Source: Planctomycetota bacterium (GTDB lineage Bacteria > Planctomycetota > Planctomycetia > Pirellulales > Pirellulaceae). From it: a DNA stretch of 53,667 nt. The stretch covers positions 1 through 53,667 of the forward strand of contig JAQBZB010000023.1 of the NCBI GenBank assembly GCA_027622275.1, in the 5' to 3' direction. The notes under the pieces were generated by a model. It saw only the letters and a program-made list of their open reading frames with translations, was not told the DNA's origin and searched no databases. A program made the position numbers and the translations under genes. The first letter of the stretch is position 1, and every line of letters starts with the position of its first letter. Shown in pieces: positions 35,953 to 45,120 of the stretch.

Positions 35953-38478
35953 TCAATCAAGGTACATAAATTCGTTGAAGTTCAATGCCGTGACACAAAA
36001 CTGCTTAAGTGCCGCTTGCGGCGACAATTGGTACTTCTGTTGCAAGGTGTTGATCAGCCGCTTGCCGCGTTCGATCTCGTCGGACGTCGGATCGCGCTGG
36101 ACGGTACGCCGCAAGCCGAGCGCGATCTGATCCTGGATGTTACTACCTGCGTTCTCGATCAGATACTTTGCAAAGACATCGGCTTGCTCGTTGATGAAGT
36201 CACTGTTGAGCATTCCGAGGGCTTGTGTCGGTTGCGTCGTGACGAAGCGAGTTGGACAGCTTGCGTCGGTATCCGCACCATCGAAACTGGCCATCATCGG
36301 GACGACGAGCGATCGTTTGACGTGGATGTAGATGCTCCGGCGAGCACGGTCCTCGGGCGACGACTGTCCCCAGCCATCACCCGGGCGCGACTGGCCAGCC
36401 AGCACTTCTTCGGGGATGGGCACGAAGATACTTGGCCCGAACATCTTGTCGCGATTCAGGCTGCCGTTGACGGCCAGGATCGAGTCGCGAATTTCTTCGG
36501 CCGACAGGCGACGCATATCGAATCGCCACATCAGGTTGTTGATCGGATCTTTCGCGAGAGCCTGTTCGTTTGGCTGGGACGACATTTGATACGTGTTCGA
36601 CAGCATGATCAGCTTATGCAGCCGCTTCATCCGCCACTCGCCATCCACAAACTCGGCTGCGAGCCAATCGAGCAGTTCAGGATGGGTCGGCGCGATGCCT
36701 TGGAATCCAAAATCGCTGGTCGAGCGAACGATGCCGCGTCCGAAGTGGTATTGCCAGATGCGATTGACCATCACGCGCGCTGTAAGCGGATTGTCGCGGC
36801 TCGCGAACCAGTTGGCGAGCGCCAACCGACGGCCGGTCGACTCGACCCCTTCAGCAGGTGGAACGATCTTCGGCTCGGGCGGCGAAAGTACCGAGAGGAA
36901 GCCTGGCTCAACGACGTCTCCCTCGACATGTGCATTCCCGCGAATGAGCACATGCGTCGGCGGAGAAGATCGTCCATGTTCCTTCACGCACAACGCCTGC
37001 TCATTGCCCGGCGGACGGAACTGACGCAACTGGTCTCGCTCGGCGGTTAGTGCGACGTAGCGATTGAACTCTTCCTGCGTGAGGATCTTTCCGATGCGTG
37101 TTTTCGCGATCTCGACTCGTGCTTGCTCGGCCTTCCACTCGTCGTTCTCGACGCCGACGAGGTCCGCTTTGATGCGTCGATCGAGCTTGCCGAGTTCCTG
37201 GCGATTCTCGTCGGTCGCTTCCTTGTGTTCGCGAACCAGTCGCTCGTAGCGCTGGACGGCGTCGTCGGTTCCGAGCGTTCGAACCGACGCGGCGAGGACG
37301 CTTTCGTGAGACCTCTCGCCGAGCCTCTTAACATTTCGGAAAAAGGCGAGCATTCCGTAGTAGTCGGTCTGCGGAATCGGATCGAGCTTGTGGTCGTGGC
37401 ATCTCGCGCAGCCGACGGTCATTCCCAAGTAGACTTCAGCCGTTGTCCGAACGAGATCGTCCAAGTCCTCGAACAATTCTTGCTCCGGATCGACAGGCTC
37501 GTCCTGCCAGATGCCGAGCCGATAGTAGCCGGTGGCGATGATCGAATCGGATGTCGCCTTGTCCAGCTCGTCGCCCGCGATCTGCTCCTTCATGAATTGG
37601 TCGTAAGGCTTGTCGGCGTTAAATGCCCGAATCACATAGTCGCGATAACGCCACACGAACGGTTTAGCCCCATCGCGTTCATAACTGTTCGTTTCCGCAT
37701 AGCGGACGAGATCCAACCAGTGGCGTCCCCAACGCTCGCCGTAGTGCGGCGATTCCAGGAGTTGGTCGACAACGCGTTCAAAGGCATCGGGAGCGTCGTC
37801 GCTTAAGAAGGCCTGCACCTCGTCCGGCGATGGCGGCAAACCAATCAAGTCGTAGTAGGCGCGTCGCAATAACGCGGTCTTGGTGGCTCGCGCCACCGGT
37901 TGCAATCCGGCTTGCTCGAGCCCGCTCAGTACGAACGCATCAATCGGAGTCCGCACCCACCGGTCATCGATGACTTGGGGAAGCTCCGGGCGCGAGACAG
38001 GCTGAAACGACCAGAACTTCTTCGTCTCGTCATTGACTGGCGGCGGCCCGTGTTCATCTGCCGCGACGTACTCGATTTTGCCGCCGGGAGTCCAAGGCAG
38101 GCCCATTTCGACCCACTTGGTCAGCGCATCGATCTTCGCTTGCGGCAACTTGCCGTTGGGCGGCATCTCGTAACTCGCATAATTCACGGCTTCGAGCAGC
38201 ACGCTTTCACGCGGTGATTCCAACGAAACGGATGGGCCGGCCTCGCCGCCTTTGAGCAAACCCTGACGGCTGGTCAAGAACAGGCCACTCTTCGGCGCAC
38301 CCTTACCGCCGTGACACTTGACGCAGTGCTGGACCAGAATCGGTTTGATTTCGCTCTCGAAGAATTTGATCTGTTCGGGCGAGTGTTCTTGTTCAGCCCA
38401 ACCAAACGCCGTTGACGGGATCGCCAGTGCGGCAAAGACGACGGCAATGACTGGTATCAACAGCCGGAGGCGTAGCAT
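35953..38478 (-). CDS. Planctomycete cytochrome c / DUF1549 / DUF1553 protein
   Basis: 841 residues from ATG 38478, with TTGGAG upstream and a clear signal peptide (LLIPVIAVVFAALAIPSTAFG). The frame is open to 38586, but that overlaps the ROK gene. A heme-binding CVKCH (C52, C55, H56) marks the PSCyt1 domain, a second CARCHDHKLDPI lies in DUF1549 (about 185-390), and DUF1553 follows (about 560-820; RIWQYHFGRGIV, SDFGFQG, HPELLDWLA). It is an exported heme protein. It follows a ROK regulator by 43 bp and precedes DUF1501 by 35 bp, so the three form an operon. Confidence 0.93.
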   Translation of the reverse strand: MLRLRLLIPVIAVVFAALAIPSTAFGWAEQEHSPEQIKFFESEIKPILVQHCVKCHGGKGAPKSGLFLTSRQGLLKGGEAGPSVSLESPRESVLLEAVNYASYEMPPNGKLPQAKIDALTKWVEMGLPWTPGGKIEYVAADEHGPPPVNDETKKFWSFQPVSRPELPQVIDDRWVRTPIDAFVLSGLEQAGLQPVARATKTALLRRAYYDLIGLPPSPDEVQAFLSDDAPDAFERVVDQLLESPHYGERWGRHWLDLVRYAETNSYERDGAKPFVWRYRDYVIRAFNADKPYDQFMKEQIAGDELDKATSDSIIATGYYRLGIWQDEPVDPEQELFEDLDDLVRTTAEVYLGMTVGCARCHDHKLDPIPQTDYYGMLAFFRNVKRLGERSHESVLAASVRTLGTDDAVQRYERLVREHKEATDENRQELGKLDRRIKADLVGVENDEWKAEQARVEIAKTRIGKILTQEEFNRYVALTAERDQLRQFRPPGNEQALCVKEHGRSSPPTHVLIRGNAHVEGDVVEPGFLSVLSPPEPKIVPPAEGVESTGRRLALANWFASRDNPLTARVMVNRIWQYHFGRGIVRSTSDFGFQGIAPTHPELLDWLAAEFVDGEWRMKRLHKLIMLSNTYQMSSQPNEQALAKDPINNLMWRFDMRRLSAEEIRDSILAVNGSLNRDKMFGPSIFVPIPEEVLAGQSRPGDGWGQSSPEDRARRSIYIHVKRSLVVPMMASFDGADTDASCPTRFVTTQPTQALGMLNSDFINEQADVFAKYLIENAGSNIQDQIALGLRRTVQRDPTSDEIERGKRLINTLQQKYQLSPQAALKQFCVTALNFNEFMYLD

Positions 38479-38521
38479 TTCTGCGCTCCAAGGAATGTGG
38501 TTCGTTTTGTTTAGATTCATT

Positions 38522-39751
38522 CTAACGCCGGGCTTTGCCATGTTCCCGCAACGAGACTCTGTCTTGAAACACACCCGCCGCGGCAATCGGAAGATCGGGC
38601 ACCAGCGAGTCGGTCAGGTACTCGATGATCCCCGCGACTGCTCCCTGGCGTTTGCTTCCTCGGGCGCGGACAAGCTGGCAATCTGCAAAGGATGGACCCA
38701 GCGAGCGACGACGCGTTTCATCGCAAATCCGCTTGAAGAGACCGTCCTCTAACTCGAACAACCGTCCGTAGACGAAAAGCGTGGCCGGATTAAATAAATT
38801 GACGACGGTCGCGAGCGCAAAAGCCAGTTTCCTACAAACGGCTTCCAGCTCATCCCGTATCGACAACTCGCCGCGTCCAACGGCTTCGACGATCTCGCTC
38901 ATCTCGATCCGCCGACCGATCCGCTGCGAGACGAACCATGCGAGTGCCGAGTCGCTCGCCACGGTCTCTAAACATCCGCGAGCGCCGCAACCGCACAATC
39001 GTCCGCCCTCCTCGGTCGGAATGTGTCCGATTTCCCCGGCCAGCCCGCTGTGACCCGTCAGCAGCCGCCCACTGCTGATGATCCCTAACCCCAGTCCGGT
39101 GCTGATATCGAGCATCCCGAAATCATCCAGCGCTTGAGCCGCTCCGTAACGACGTTCCGCCAAACACAGAGCATGGGTCTCCTGTAGGGCGATGCAGTTG
39201 ATCCCCAATTGCTCGCTCAAGTCTCGGCTCGGTGAATGGCCGTTCGTCATCGGCACGTTTGGCGACAGCAAGCCTCGCTCCGTGCGATAATCGAGCAGGC
39301 CCGGGATGCTGATGCCCAGCCCTAGAGTCGTGACGTCGAGCCGCTGCATCAATCGTTGAGCATGATGGGTGGTTTCTCGGAGGAAACGCTCGTAGGTTTT
39401 CGGCGTTTCAAACGAGACTTCGCTATCTTGACGCAACACCCCGTCCATACCGGCCATGACGATGCGGCACTCGGCAGCATCGATCACCAACCCTAATACC
39501 TGGGCCGTTTCATTGGCCAACCGCAGCTGCTTCGCTGGCCGTCCCCGCCCGTTCTCCTTGATATCGAACTCTTCCAACAACCCAGCCCGCAACAACGAAG
39601 CGACTGCCTTAGAAACTGTCGGTGCGCTAGTTTTCATGCGACGCGTCACGTCCGCACGCGAGCAGGGTCCGTGGTTCTGCAACACACGCATCACGCTGCG
39701 CTCATTCAAGCGGCTGAGCAGGTGCGGCTGTGCGGGCGCGTTCGCTGACAT
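38522..39751 (-). CDS. ROK-family transcriptional regulator (NagC/XylR type)
   Basis: 409 residues. The N-terminal winged helix-turn-helix (SRLNERSVMRVLQNHGPCSRADVTRRMKTSAPTVSKAVASLL) precedes a ROK sugar-binding domain. Sugar/ATP-site features: DISTGLGLGIISSGRLLTGHSGLAGEIGHI, and the zinc motif CGCGARGCLE. It is probably a sugar-responsive repressor. It is the first gene of the operon with the PSD1 and DUF1501 proteins, which suggests autoregulation together with them. The effector is not known. Confidence 0.9.
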   Translation of the reverse strand: MSANAPAQPHLLSRLNERSVMRVLQNHGPCSRADVTRRMKTSAPTVSKAVASLLRAGLLEEFDIKENGRGRPAKQLRLANETAQVLGLVIDAAECRIVMAGMDGVLRQDSEVSFETPKTYERFLRETTHHAQRLMQRLDVTTLGLGISIPGLLDYRTERGLLSPNVPMTNGHSPSRDLSEQLGINCIALQETHALCLAERRYGAAQALDDFGMLDISTGLGLGIISSGRLLTGHSGLAGEIGHIPTEEGGRLCGCGARGCLETVASDSALAWFVSQRIGRRIEMSEIVEAVGRGELSIRDELEAVCRKLAFALATVVNLFNPATLFVYGRLFELEDGLFKRICDETRRRSLGPSFADCQLVRARGSKRQGAVAGIIEYLTDSLVPDLPIAAAGVFQDRVSLREHGKARR

Positions 39752-39816
39752 CGGCGTAAGATTCCAAGGCGTGTAGTGTGGAAGAACCGCCAGACTATAC
39801 GGGCGGAAAAATCATG

Positions 39817-39843
39817 TCAATGATATTTACGAAAGACTATTGA
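39817..39843. promoter_or_regulatory. Candidate operator for the ROK regulator
   Basis: An AT-rich island upstream of the ROK gene contains TCAAT...ATTGA arms spaced by 17 bp in otherwise GC-rich DNA. The position fits an operator/promoter, but the arms are short and nothing else supports it. Confidence 0.2.
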
Positions 39844-39983
39844 TTTAATTCTAGTCGCGCGATTTGGCGCTAGCGATCCGGCTGCGCTCGTGGACCTACT
39901 CCTGCCGGATGCAACTTGCTTTGCAGTGGCAATCGCGACAGAATGCATCAAGAGCGGGGGCCATCGCTCACGGAATAGAGATC

Positions 39984-41147
39984 ATGAAACTCTCCTGCGT
40001 CCACTGTGGAAAACAGTTTACGATTTCGGTCGATCAACTCGGCGGAGCGGGTCGTTGTCCGCACTGTCACGGCGAAATCCGCCTTCCCAAAGCCGAAGAT
40101 CCCAACGAACAACCGGACGAAGTTCCCGCCGAGCATAGCCCCTGGTGGGAGAACTCCGTCTCGGGACTCACGTCGTTGGTGTTCCATCTCATCCTGATTC
40201 TAATCTTTGCATTGATCAAGTTCGGTGGACAAAGTGGCGAAGGACTTGCCGAAGACGTCCTGATCGGAGAACTCCCGTCCGTGCAACTTGGCGACGCGCA
40301 GGACGAAGAGTTGTCGCAAGAAGAACAGCCGACGAGTGAAGAGTCGGCGGAGACGCTCGACGAAATGCTCGAAGTCGAACCGCCGATCGAACCGATGACG
40401 GACACTTTCGCGGACGAACAACTGGCGGTCGTTTCGCCGTCCACGAGCGGAGGCGACTCGGGCTCGTTCGATCTCGGCACGGTGACGGTCGGCGGCGGCT
40501 CGATGGCTGGGGGTGGTTGGGACGGCTTTCTGCAAAACCTTCGTCGCAACGGCCTGGATATTGTCATTACCTTCGACAGCACGGGCAGCATGGGTGGCGA
40601 GATCCGCGAAGTCAAGGAACAGGTCAAACGCATTGGCGGAACGCTGCTGAAGATGGTTCCGAAAGCTCGGATCAGCATCTGTACGTATCGCGATAACGGC
40701 GACTCCTACGTCGTACGAGGACTGCCATTGACGAGCGACATCACCGAGATCGATAGCTTCTTGGCTGGGATCGGGGCGGATGGCGGCGGGGACGAACCGG
40801 AAGCCGTGCAGGAAGGATTGCGATGGGCGGTCGATAACAATCAGTTTCGGCCCAACGCGCGCAAGATGTTGTTGCTGTTCGGTGATGCTCCTCCTCATCG
40901 GCAAGATCACGGCACGTGTTTGAGTATCGCCTCGGACTTTCAACGCGAACACAGCGGCATCGTCAGCACGGTGACGTGCCGGCGAGGGACTCGATTGGAC
41001 GAGTTCATCGAGATTGCGGAGATGGGAGGCGGCGAGGCGTTTCTGACGAGCGACGAACGTCAGATCATGGAGCAGCTAATCGTCCTCGTCTTTGGCAGCC
41101 GGTTCCGCAGCAAGGTCCTCGAAGCGTTCGAGATTATGGGGCGTTGA
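39984..41147 (+). CDS. Zinc-ribbon, membrane-anchored von Willebrand A protein
   Basis: 387 residues from ATG 39984. An N-terminal zinc ribbon (C5/C8 and C25/C28) is followed by a transmembrane helix at about 59-79 (LTSLVFHLILILIFALIKFG), an acidic Glu/Ser-rich linker, and a Gly/Ser stretch. The vWA domain has a MIDAS DSTGSM (in ITFDSTGSMGGEI), and ADGGGDEPEAVQEGL and LLLFGDAPPHRQDH are further MIDAS parts. vWA domains bind metal-dependent partners. The partner is not evident. The layout matches other planctomycete zinc-ribbon/vWA proteins. Confidence 0.85.
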   Translation: MKLSCVHCGKQFTISVDQLGGAGRCPHCHGEIRLPKAEDPNEQPDEVPAEHSPWWENSVSGLTSLVFHLILILIFALIKFGGQSGEGLAEDVLIGELPSVQLGDAQDEELSQEEQPTSEESAETLDEMLEVEPPIEPMTDTFADEQLAVVSPSTSGGDSGSFDLGTVTVGGGSMAGGGWDGFLQNLRRNGLDIVITFDSTGSMGGEIREVKEQVKRIGGTLLKMVPKARISICTYRDNGDSYVVRGLPLTSDITEIDSFLAGIGADGGGDEPEAVQEGLRWAVDNNQFRPNARKMLLLFGDAPPHRQDHGTCLSIASDFQREHSGIVSTVTCRRGTRLDEFIEIAEMGGGEAFLTSDERQIMEQLIVLVFGSRFRSKVLEAFEIMGR

Positions 41148-41179
41148 ACCAATCGCCACGAAGCGGAACAGGTACCGCA

Positions 41180-41539
41180 TCAAAACGCCAGTACGGCGGC
41201 TTCCAACGTGTCATAAATCTGAAAGACCGTCCCGTCCAGATTCAACATCTTGTAGGCATCTCGAATTCCGGACGACATGCCGCACAGTTTCAGTTGCCCT
41301 CCGTTTGCCAGAATCCGTTTTTTGGCGCGAAGCAGTCCATTGATCACTGCAGTCGAACAATGCACGACGCGACCAAAGTCCACAATCATCTTGCTCGGTC
41401 GTTCGGTATCAACCAGCAGCAGCAATTCGTCTTGCAACTGCGTGACAGTGGCCGTATCGAACAGCTTGGGATCGATTAATTCAACAACGAGGACACCGTC
41501 CGCGCGTCGTACCGTCAAGTGTTGATACTCGCTCCACAT
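41180..41539 (-). CDS. STAS-domain protein (anti-sigma-factor antagonist type)
   Basis: 119 residues from ATG 41539; longer in-frame starts up to 41632 would add a non-conserved tail. Single STAS domain: VRRADGVLVVELIDPKLFD, the VDFGRVVHCSTAVINGLL helix start carrying the potential phospho-Ser, and GGQLKLCGMSSGIRDAYKMLNL. In SpoIIAA/RsbV systems this Ser is phosphorylated by an anti-sigma kinase. No such kinase or sigma is adjacent. It follows the exonuclease gene by 96 bp. Confidence 0.82.
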   Translation of the reverse strand: MWSEYQHLTVRRADGVLVVELIDPKLFDTATVTQLQDELLLLVDTERPSKMIVDFGRVVHCSTAVINGLLRAKKRILANGGQLKLCGMSSGIRDAYKMLNLDGTVFQIYDTLEAAVLAF

Positions 41540-41635
41540 CGAGAAGTAAGACCTCTGCCTCTGCTCCAGGGTGCCAACTCTTGCCGTTCCATTAGGCGAA
41601 CGCCAGTTTAGTCGGAAGTGGAGAACTTGCAAGAA

Positions 41636-42478
41636 CTACTCGGCGTTCTCTTGCTTGTCTTGCCACGGATTTGGCCAATCTCCCCAATGTTCGAGATACA
41701 ACGCATAGGCCGATACCTCGTCAGCTCGATCGACGATCCAAGCGTGTGCGTCGGCGATCAATTCTTGCTCACGGTCCAACGTCAGCTGGCCGATCATGAC
41801 CGCCGTGCGTAGAAACACGAAGTAGGTGTCGAGAACGTCGCAGCGGCAGTAGTCGTTGATCTCGGTGAGTTTTCCCTCGGCGAACAGGTCCTGAACCATG
41901 TGTCCTTGCACCGACATCTTGCCCGGTTTGCCAAGCATCGTCGCGGCCAGATTCAAACCGCCGGTCAACCGCGACGCACCGAAGTTCGTCAACAACTCGT
42001 AGAGGTCGAAATGCGACTCCGAGTTGTATCGGTTTCGCGGCTGCGAATAGGTCTTGCCGTGAATGTCGAACCAGGCAGGCACACTCAACCCGTAGCGGAA
42101 GGCCGCCAGTTCCATCAACGGAATGTCGAAGGTCCGTCCGTTGAAGGTGACGAGCGTGGGATGGCGATACACTTCCCAGCCGCGCCAAAAATGCTCGGTG
42201 ATCACGTGCGGCCTGAATTCCGGATCGTCCAGTGCAACGATGTCGAGCAGTTGGAAATCGGCAGTCACCTTGGCCACAACGACCGAGACGGGGTATTGGA
42301 ACGAGTACGGGATGAAGTCGCTTTCGTACTTCTCCATTAACTCGGCCCGATAACGAGCGATGGCGTCGGCTGGCGACAGGCCTTCGCCGGGATAACGAAT
42401 CTTCGAGACGAGTTGCCCATCCGCGACGCTCTCGATATCGAAAACGAGATAGCGAACTTGAGAATTGTTTGCGCCCAA
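41636..42478 (-). CDS. Predicted 3'-5' exonuclease, PolB-like
   Basis: 280 residues with TTG start at 42478. The DnaQ-type fold has acidic motifs VFDIES (Exo I), FNGRTFDIPLME (Exo II region), HFDLYELLTNFG and YCRCDVLDTYFVFLR (Exo III). This corresponds to the stand-alone PolB-like 3'-5' exonuclease family found without a polymerase. It is likely a DNA-repair or RNA-processing nuclease. No ATG lies in frame near the N-terminus, so the TTG is the best start. Confidence 0.82.
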   Translation of the reverse strand: MGANNSQVRYLVFDIESVADGQLVSKIRYPGEGLSPADAIARYRAELMEKYESDFIPYSFQYPVSVVVAKVTADFQLLDIVALDDPEFRPHVITEHFWRGWEVYRHPTLVTFNGRTFDIPLMELAAFRYGLSVPAWFDIHGKTYSQPRNRYNSESHFDLYELLTNFGASRLTGGLNLAATMLGKPGKMSVQGHMVQDLFAEGKLTEINDYCRCDVLDTYFVFLRTAVMIGQLTLDREQELIADAHAWIVDRADEVSAYALYLEHWGDWPNPWQDKQENAE

Positions 42479-42569
42479 CTTGCTTTCCCTTTCGATTGCG
42501 AGTTATCGACAGCCAGCATTGAAGCCGTTCAGCGTCACAAATGCAAGAGAAAGCAATCGTTCGATCTCG

Positions 42570-43349
42570 CTAATGCCAGTTCGGCGGTCGCTTCTCAAGA
42601 AACGCCGCGAGCCCCTCTTGAGCCGCTGCTGTCGTGCGAGCCGTCGCGCTGGTGGCCGCCCCCGCGGAAAGCAGGACGCTCAAGTGTTCCCCAATGTTTT
42701 CGTTGAGCATGCGCTTCGTCAGCAGGATCGACTCGGGCGCTGACTTGGCACACTCTTCGGCCAATGCGTGAGCCCGCGCCCACACCAAGTCGTCTTTGAC
42801 AAGTTCATGAAACAGCTGCACTCGCAGCGCCTCGGCCGCGTCGATCGTTCGTGCGGACAACAGTAGATTTGCGGCATAACCCGCGCCAATGCGAAATGTC
42901 AGCAGCGGCGAGACGAGCCCCGCGACCAGCCCGCGACGCGGCTCTGGCAACGCAAAGCTTGCTCCCTCGCCCGCGACGACGATATCCGAGGCCAGCACGA
43001 GCCCCGCGCCGCCCGCGACCGCCGGCCCGTTCACCGCGGCGATGATCGGTTTTGGGAAGCGGAGCATCGCTTCGATCAGCTCTTTGTATTGAACGGCGTC
43101 GTTGTACCAATGCGACTGCGCGTCGGGCAGCTTGCTCGTGGCGAGCATTTCCTCCAGATCCATCCCCGCGCAAAACGCCTCGCCGGCCCCGGTCAGAATC
43201 ACCGCGCGGACTTTGCGCTCTTGCCGAAAGTCTTCCAGCGCCTGTCGCAACTCGGCCATCATCTCGCGCGACAAGGCGTTTCGTTTCTCGCGACGATTCA
43301 GGATGATCGTTCCGCTCGGAACGTGCTTTTTCAGTTCGACAAGTGCCAT
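42570..43349 (-). CDS. Enoyl-CoA hydratase/isomerase (crotonase)
   Basis: 259 residues from ATG 43349 (GGGGAG about 11 bp upstream); an ATG at 43373 is an alternative. Crotonase motifs: [33 protein letters not shown] (first oxyanion-hole segment), and [22 protein letters not shown] (second). The usual catalytic Glu region reads [12 protein letters not shown]. The family hydrates or isomerises acyl-CoAs. No acyl-CoA pathway genes are beside it, so the substrate is open. Confidence 0.88.
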   Translation of the reverse strand: MALVELKKHVPSGTIILNRREKRNALSREMMAELRQALEDFRQERKVRAVILTGAGEAFCAGMDLEEMLATSKLPDAQSHWYNDAVQYKELIEAMLRFPKPIIAAVNGPAVAGGAGLVLASDIVVAGEGASFALPEPRRGLVAGLVSPLLTFRIGAGYAANLLLSARTIDAAEALRVQLFHELVKDDLVWARAHALAEECAKSAPESILLTKRMLNENIGEHLSVLLSAGAATSATARTTAAAQEGLAAFLEKRPPNWH

Positions 43350-43530
43350 CTGGCCGTTTCTCCCCGCCAACATCTACGTGACTGTAAGCTTTTATAACAG
43401 GAAATCGAATCGAACCAAGCTCCGAATTTCGAGACGCGTGATTTCCGGACGGTCATCGGCTATGATGCCTTGCCCTCGGACAACATCCTCCGCTCGCTGG
43501 GCGGACCATTTTTCTTGCAGAGGCTTCCGC

Positions 43531-44829
43531 ATGAAGTTCACTTACACAACTCGGCCGTTCCTGTTCACACTGCTGTCTTTGACCGTGTCGTCAACCGTCG
43601 CGCAGCCGCAAGGATTCAACTACGACGAATCAAAAGTTCCAACGTTTACCTTGCCGGACCCGCTGGTGCTGGCCAGCGGCGAGAAGGTCGTCGATGCCAA
43701 GACGTGGCAAGAGAAACGCCGGCCTGAGATTTTGAAGTTGTTCGAGGAGCAAGTCTATGGCCGCAGCCCGCAGCCTCGCGACGACATGAGTTTCGAAGTT
43801 TCGTCAGTCGACAAGCAAGCTCTCGGCGGCAAGGCGATCCGCAAGGAAGTGACCGTCTACTTCTCGGCGGACAAGGCCGGACCGCAGATGAGCGTGCTGA
43901 TTTATCTGCCGGCCAAGGCGACCGGCCCGACGCCGACGTTTCTTGGATATAACTTCGCCGGCAATCATTCCGTCCACGCTGACCCCGGCATCACGCTGTC
44001 GAAGTCGTGGATGCGCAAGAACGATGACAAAGGTGTCGTCGACAATCGAGCCACCGAAGCGTCTCGCGGCACGAGTTCTTCGCGGTGGGCGATCGACGTG
44101 ATTCTCGATCGCGGATACGGAGTCGCGACGATCTATTACGGTGACGTCGATCCGGATTTCGATGATGATTTTCAAAATGGCGTTCATCCGCTGTTCAACA
44201 CGTTCCCCGGACAAAAGAAGCCAGCGGCGGACGAGTGGGGTTCGATCGCGGCCTGGGCTTGGGGACTCAGCCGCGCGTTGGACTACTTTGAAACGGACAA
44301 CGACATCGACCACCAGCACGTCGCCGTCATGGGACACTCGCGACTCGGCAAAACTTCGCTGTGGGCCGGAGCGACCGACGAGCGGTTTGCGATGACGATC
44401 TCGAACGATTCCGGTTGTGGCGGAGCCGCTTTGAGCCGCCGTCGCTTTGGCGAGACGGTCGCGAGAATCAACACGTCGTTTCCTCACTGGTTCTGTGACA
44501 ACTTCGTCCAGTACAACGACAACGAAGATAAATTGCCCGTCGACCAGCACATGCTGATCGCGTTGATCGCTCCCCGTCCGGTCTACATCGCGAGCGCGGT
44601 CCAGGACACATGGGCCGATCCGCGCGGCGAGTTCCTGTCCGGCTACTACGCCGACCCGGTCTATCGCCTGCTCGGAACCAGCGGCATCGGTACGGACCAG
44701 ATGCCGGAAGTCGACAAACCGGTCATGAACACGATCGGCTACCACATTCGATCCGGCGGCCACGACGTCACCGACTTCGACTGGCAGGCCTATCTCGACT
44801 TTGCCGACAAACACTTTCGCGGGAAGTAG
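43531..44829 (+). CDS. Secreted esterase, CE15 glucuronoyl esterase-like
   Basis: 432 residues from ATG 43531, with AGAGG upstream. A signal peptide (about 1-24) is followed by an alpha/beta hydrolase. The nucleophile is Ser270 in GHSRLGK, with [21 protein letters not shown] after it, and the catalytic His lies in [16 protein letters not shown] near the end. This matches bacterial CE15 enzymes, which cleave the ester between glucuronoxylan and lignin; many planctomycete paralogues have uncertain substrates. It is exported, presumably for plant or algal polysaccharide use. Confidence 0.87.
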   Translation: MKFTYTTRPFLFTLLSLTVSSTVAQPQGFNYDESKVPTFTLPDPLVLASGEKVVDAKTWQEKRRPEILKLFEEQVYGRSPQPRDDMSFEVSSVDKQALGGKAIRKEVTVYFSADKAGPQMSVLIYLPAKATGPTPTFLGYNFAGNHSVHADPGITLSKSWMRKNDDKGVVDNRATEASRGTSSSRWAIDVILDRGYGVATIYYGDVDPDFDDDFQNGVHPLFNTFPGQKKPAADEWGSIAAWAWGLSRALDYFETDNDIDHQHVAVMGHSRLGKTSLWAGATDERFAMTISNDSGCGGAALSRRRFGETVARINTSFPHWFCDNFVQYNDNEDKLPVDQHMLIALIAPRPVYIASAVQDTWADPRGEFLSGYYADPVYRLLGTSGIGTDQMPEVDKPVMNTIGYHIRSGGHDVTDFDWQAYLDFADKHFRGK

Positions 44830-44864
44830 CGGCGAGCAACGGCGGGGTCGCGAAGCGATCGGAC

Positions 44865-44930
44865 GTAGTGGTGGCTTCCAGCCGCCACAAATTCCCGTGA
44901 AATCACGTGGCGGCTGGAAGCCACCACTAC
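44865..44930. repeat. REPIN-like inverted repeat, family B (GTAGTGG)
   Basis: Perfect 24-bp arms (44865-44888 and 44907-44930) with an 18-bp spacer. Same family as 4576-4630. It follows the CE15 stop by 35 bp. Confidence 0.93.
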
Positions 44931-45120
44931 AATGTGAGTGGCATTGCCCTCAGAACCAAAGCAGGCCCTGAGCCGTACAGGTGGCAGAACTGGAACTGCA
45001 CGCGCACTTCTGTCGCAACCGGCTGGCACTTTCCCGTCGCTGAGCTAGACCGAACCGCCCAGTTTCTGCACACTGAAGGTTGCGGTGAAGCCGGTCTCTC
45101 GTCAAACATCCTGTCGTGTC

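Noticed and set aside
35899-37050. Long plus-strand open frame opposite the DUF1549/DUF1553 gene
   Set aside because: Antisense to a well-supported gene and without any recognised motif.
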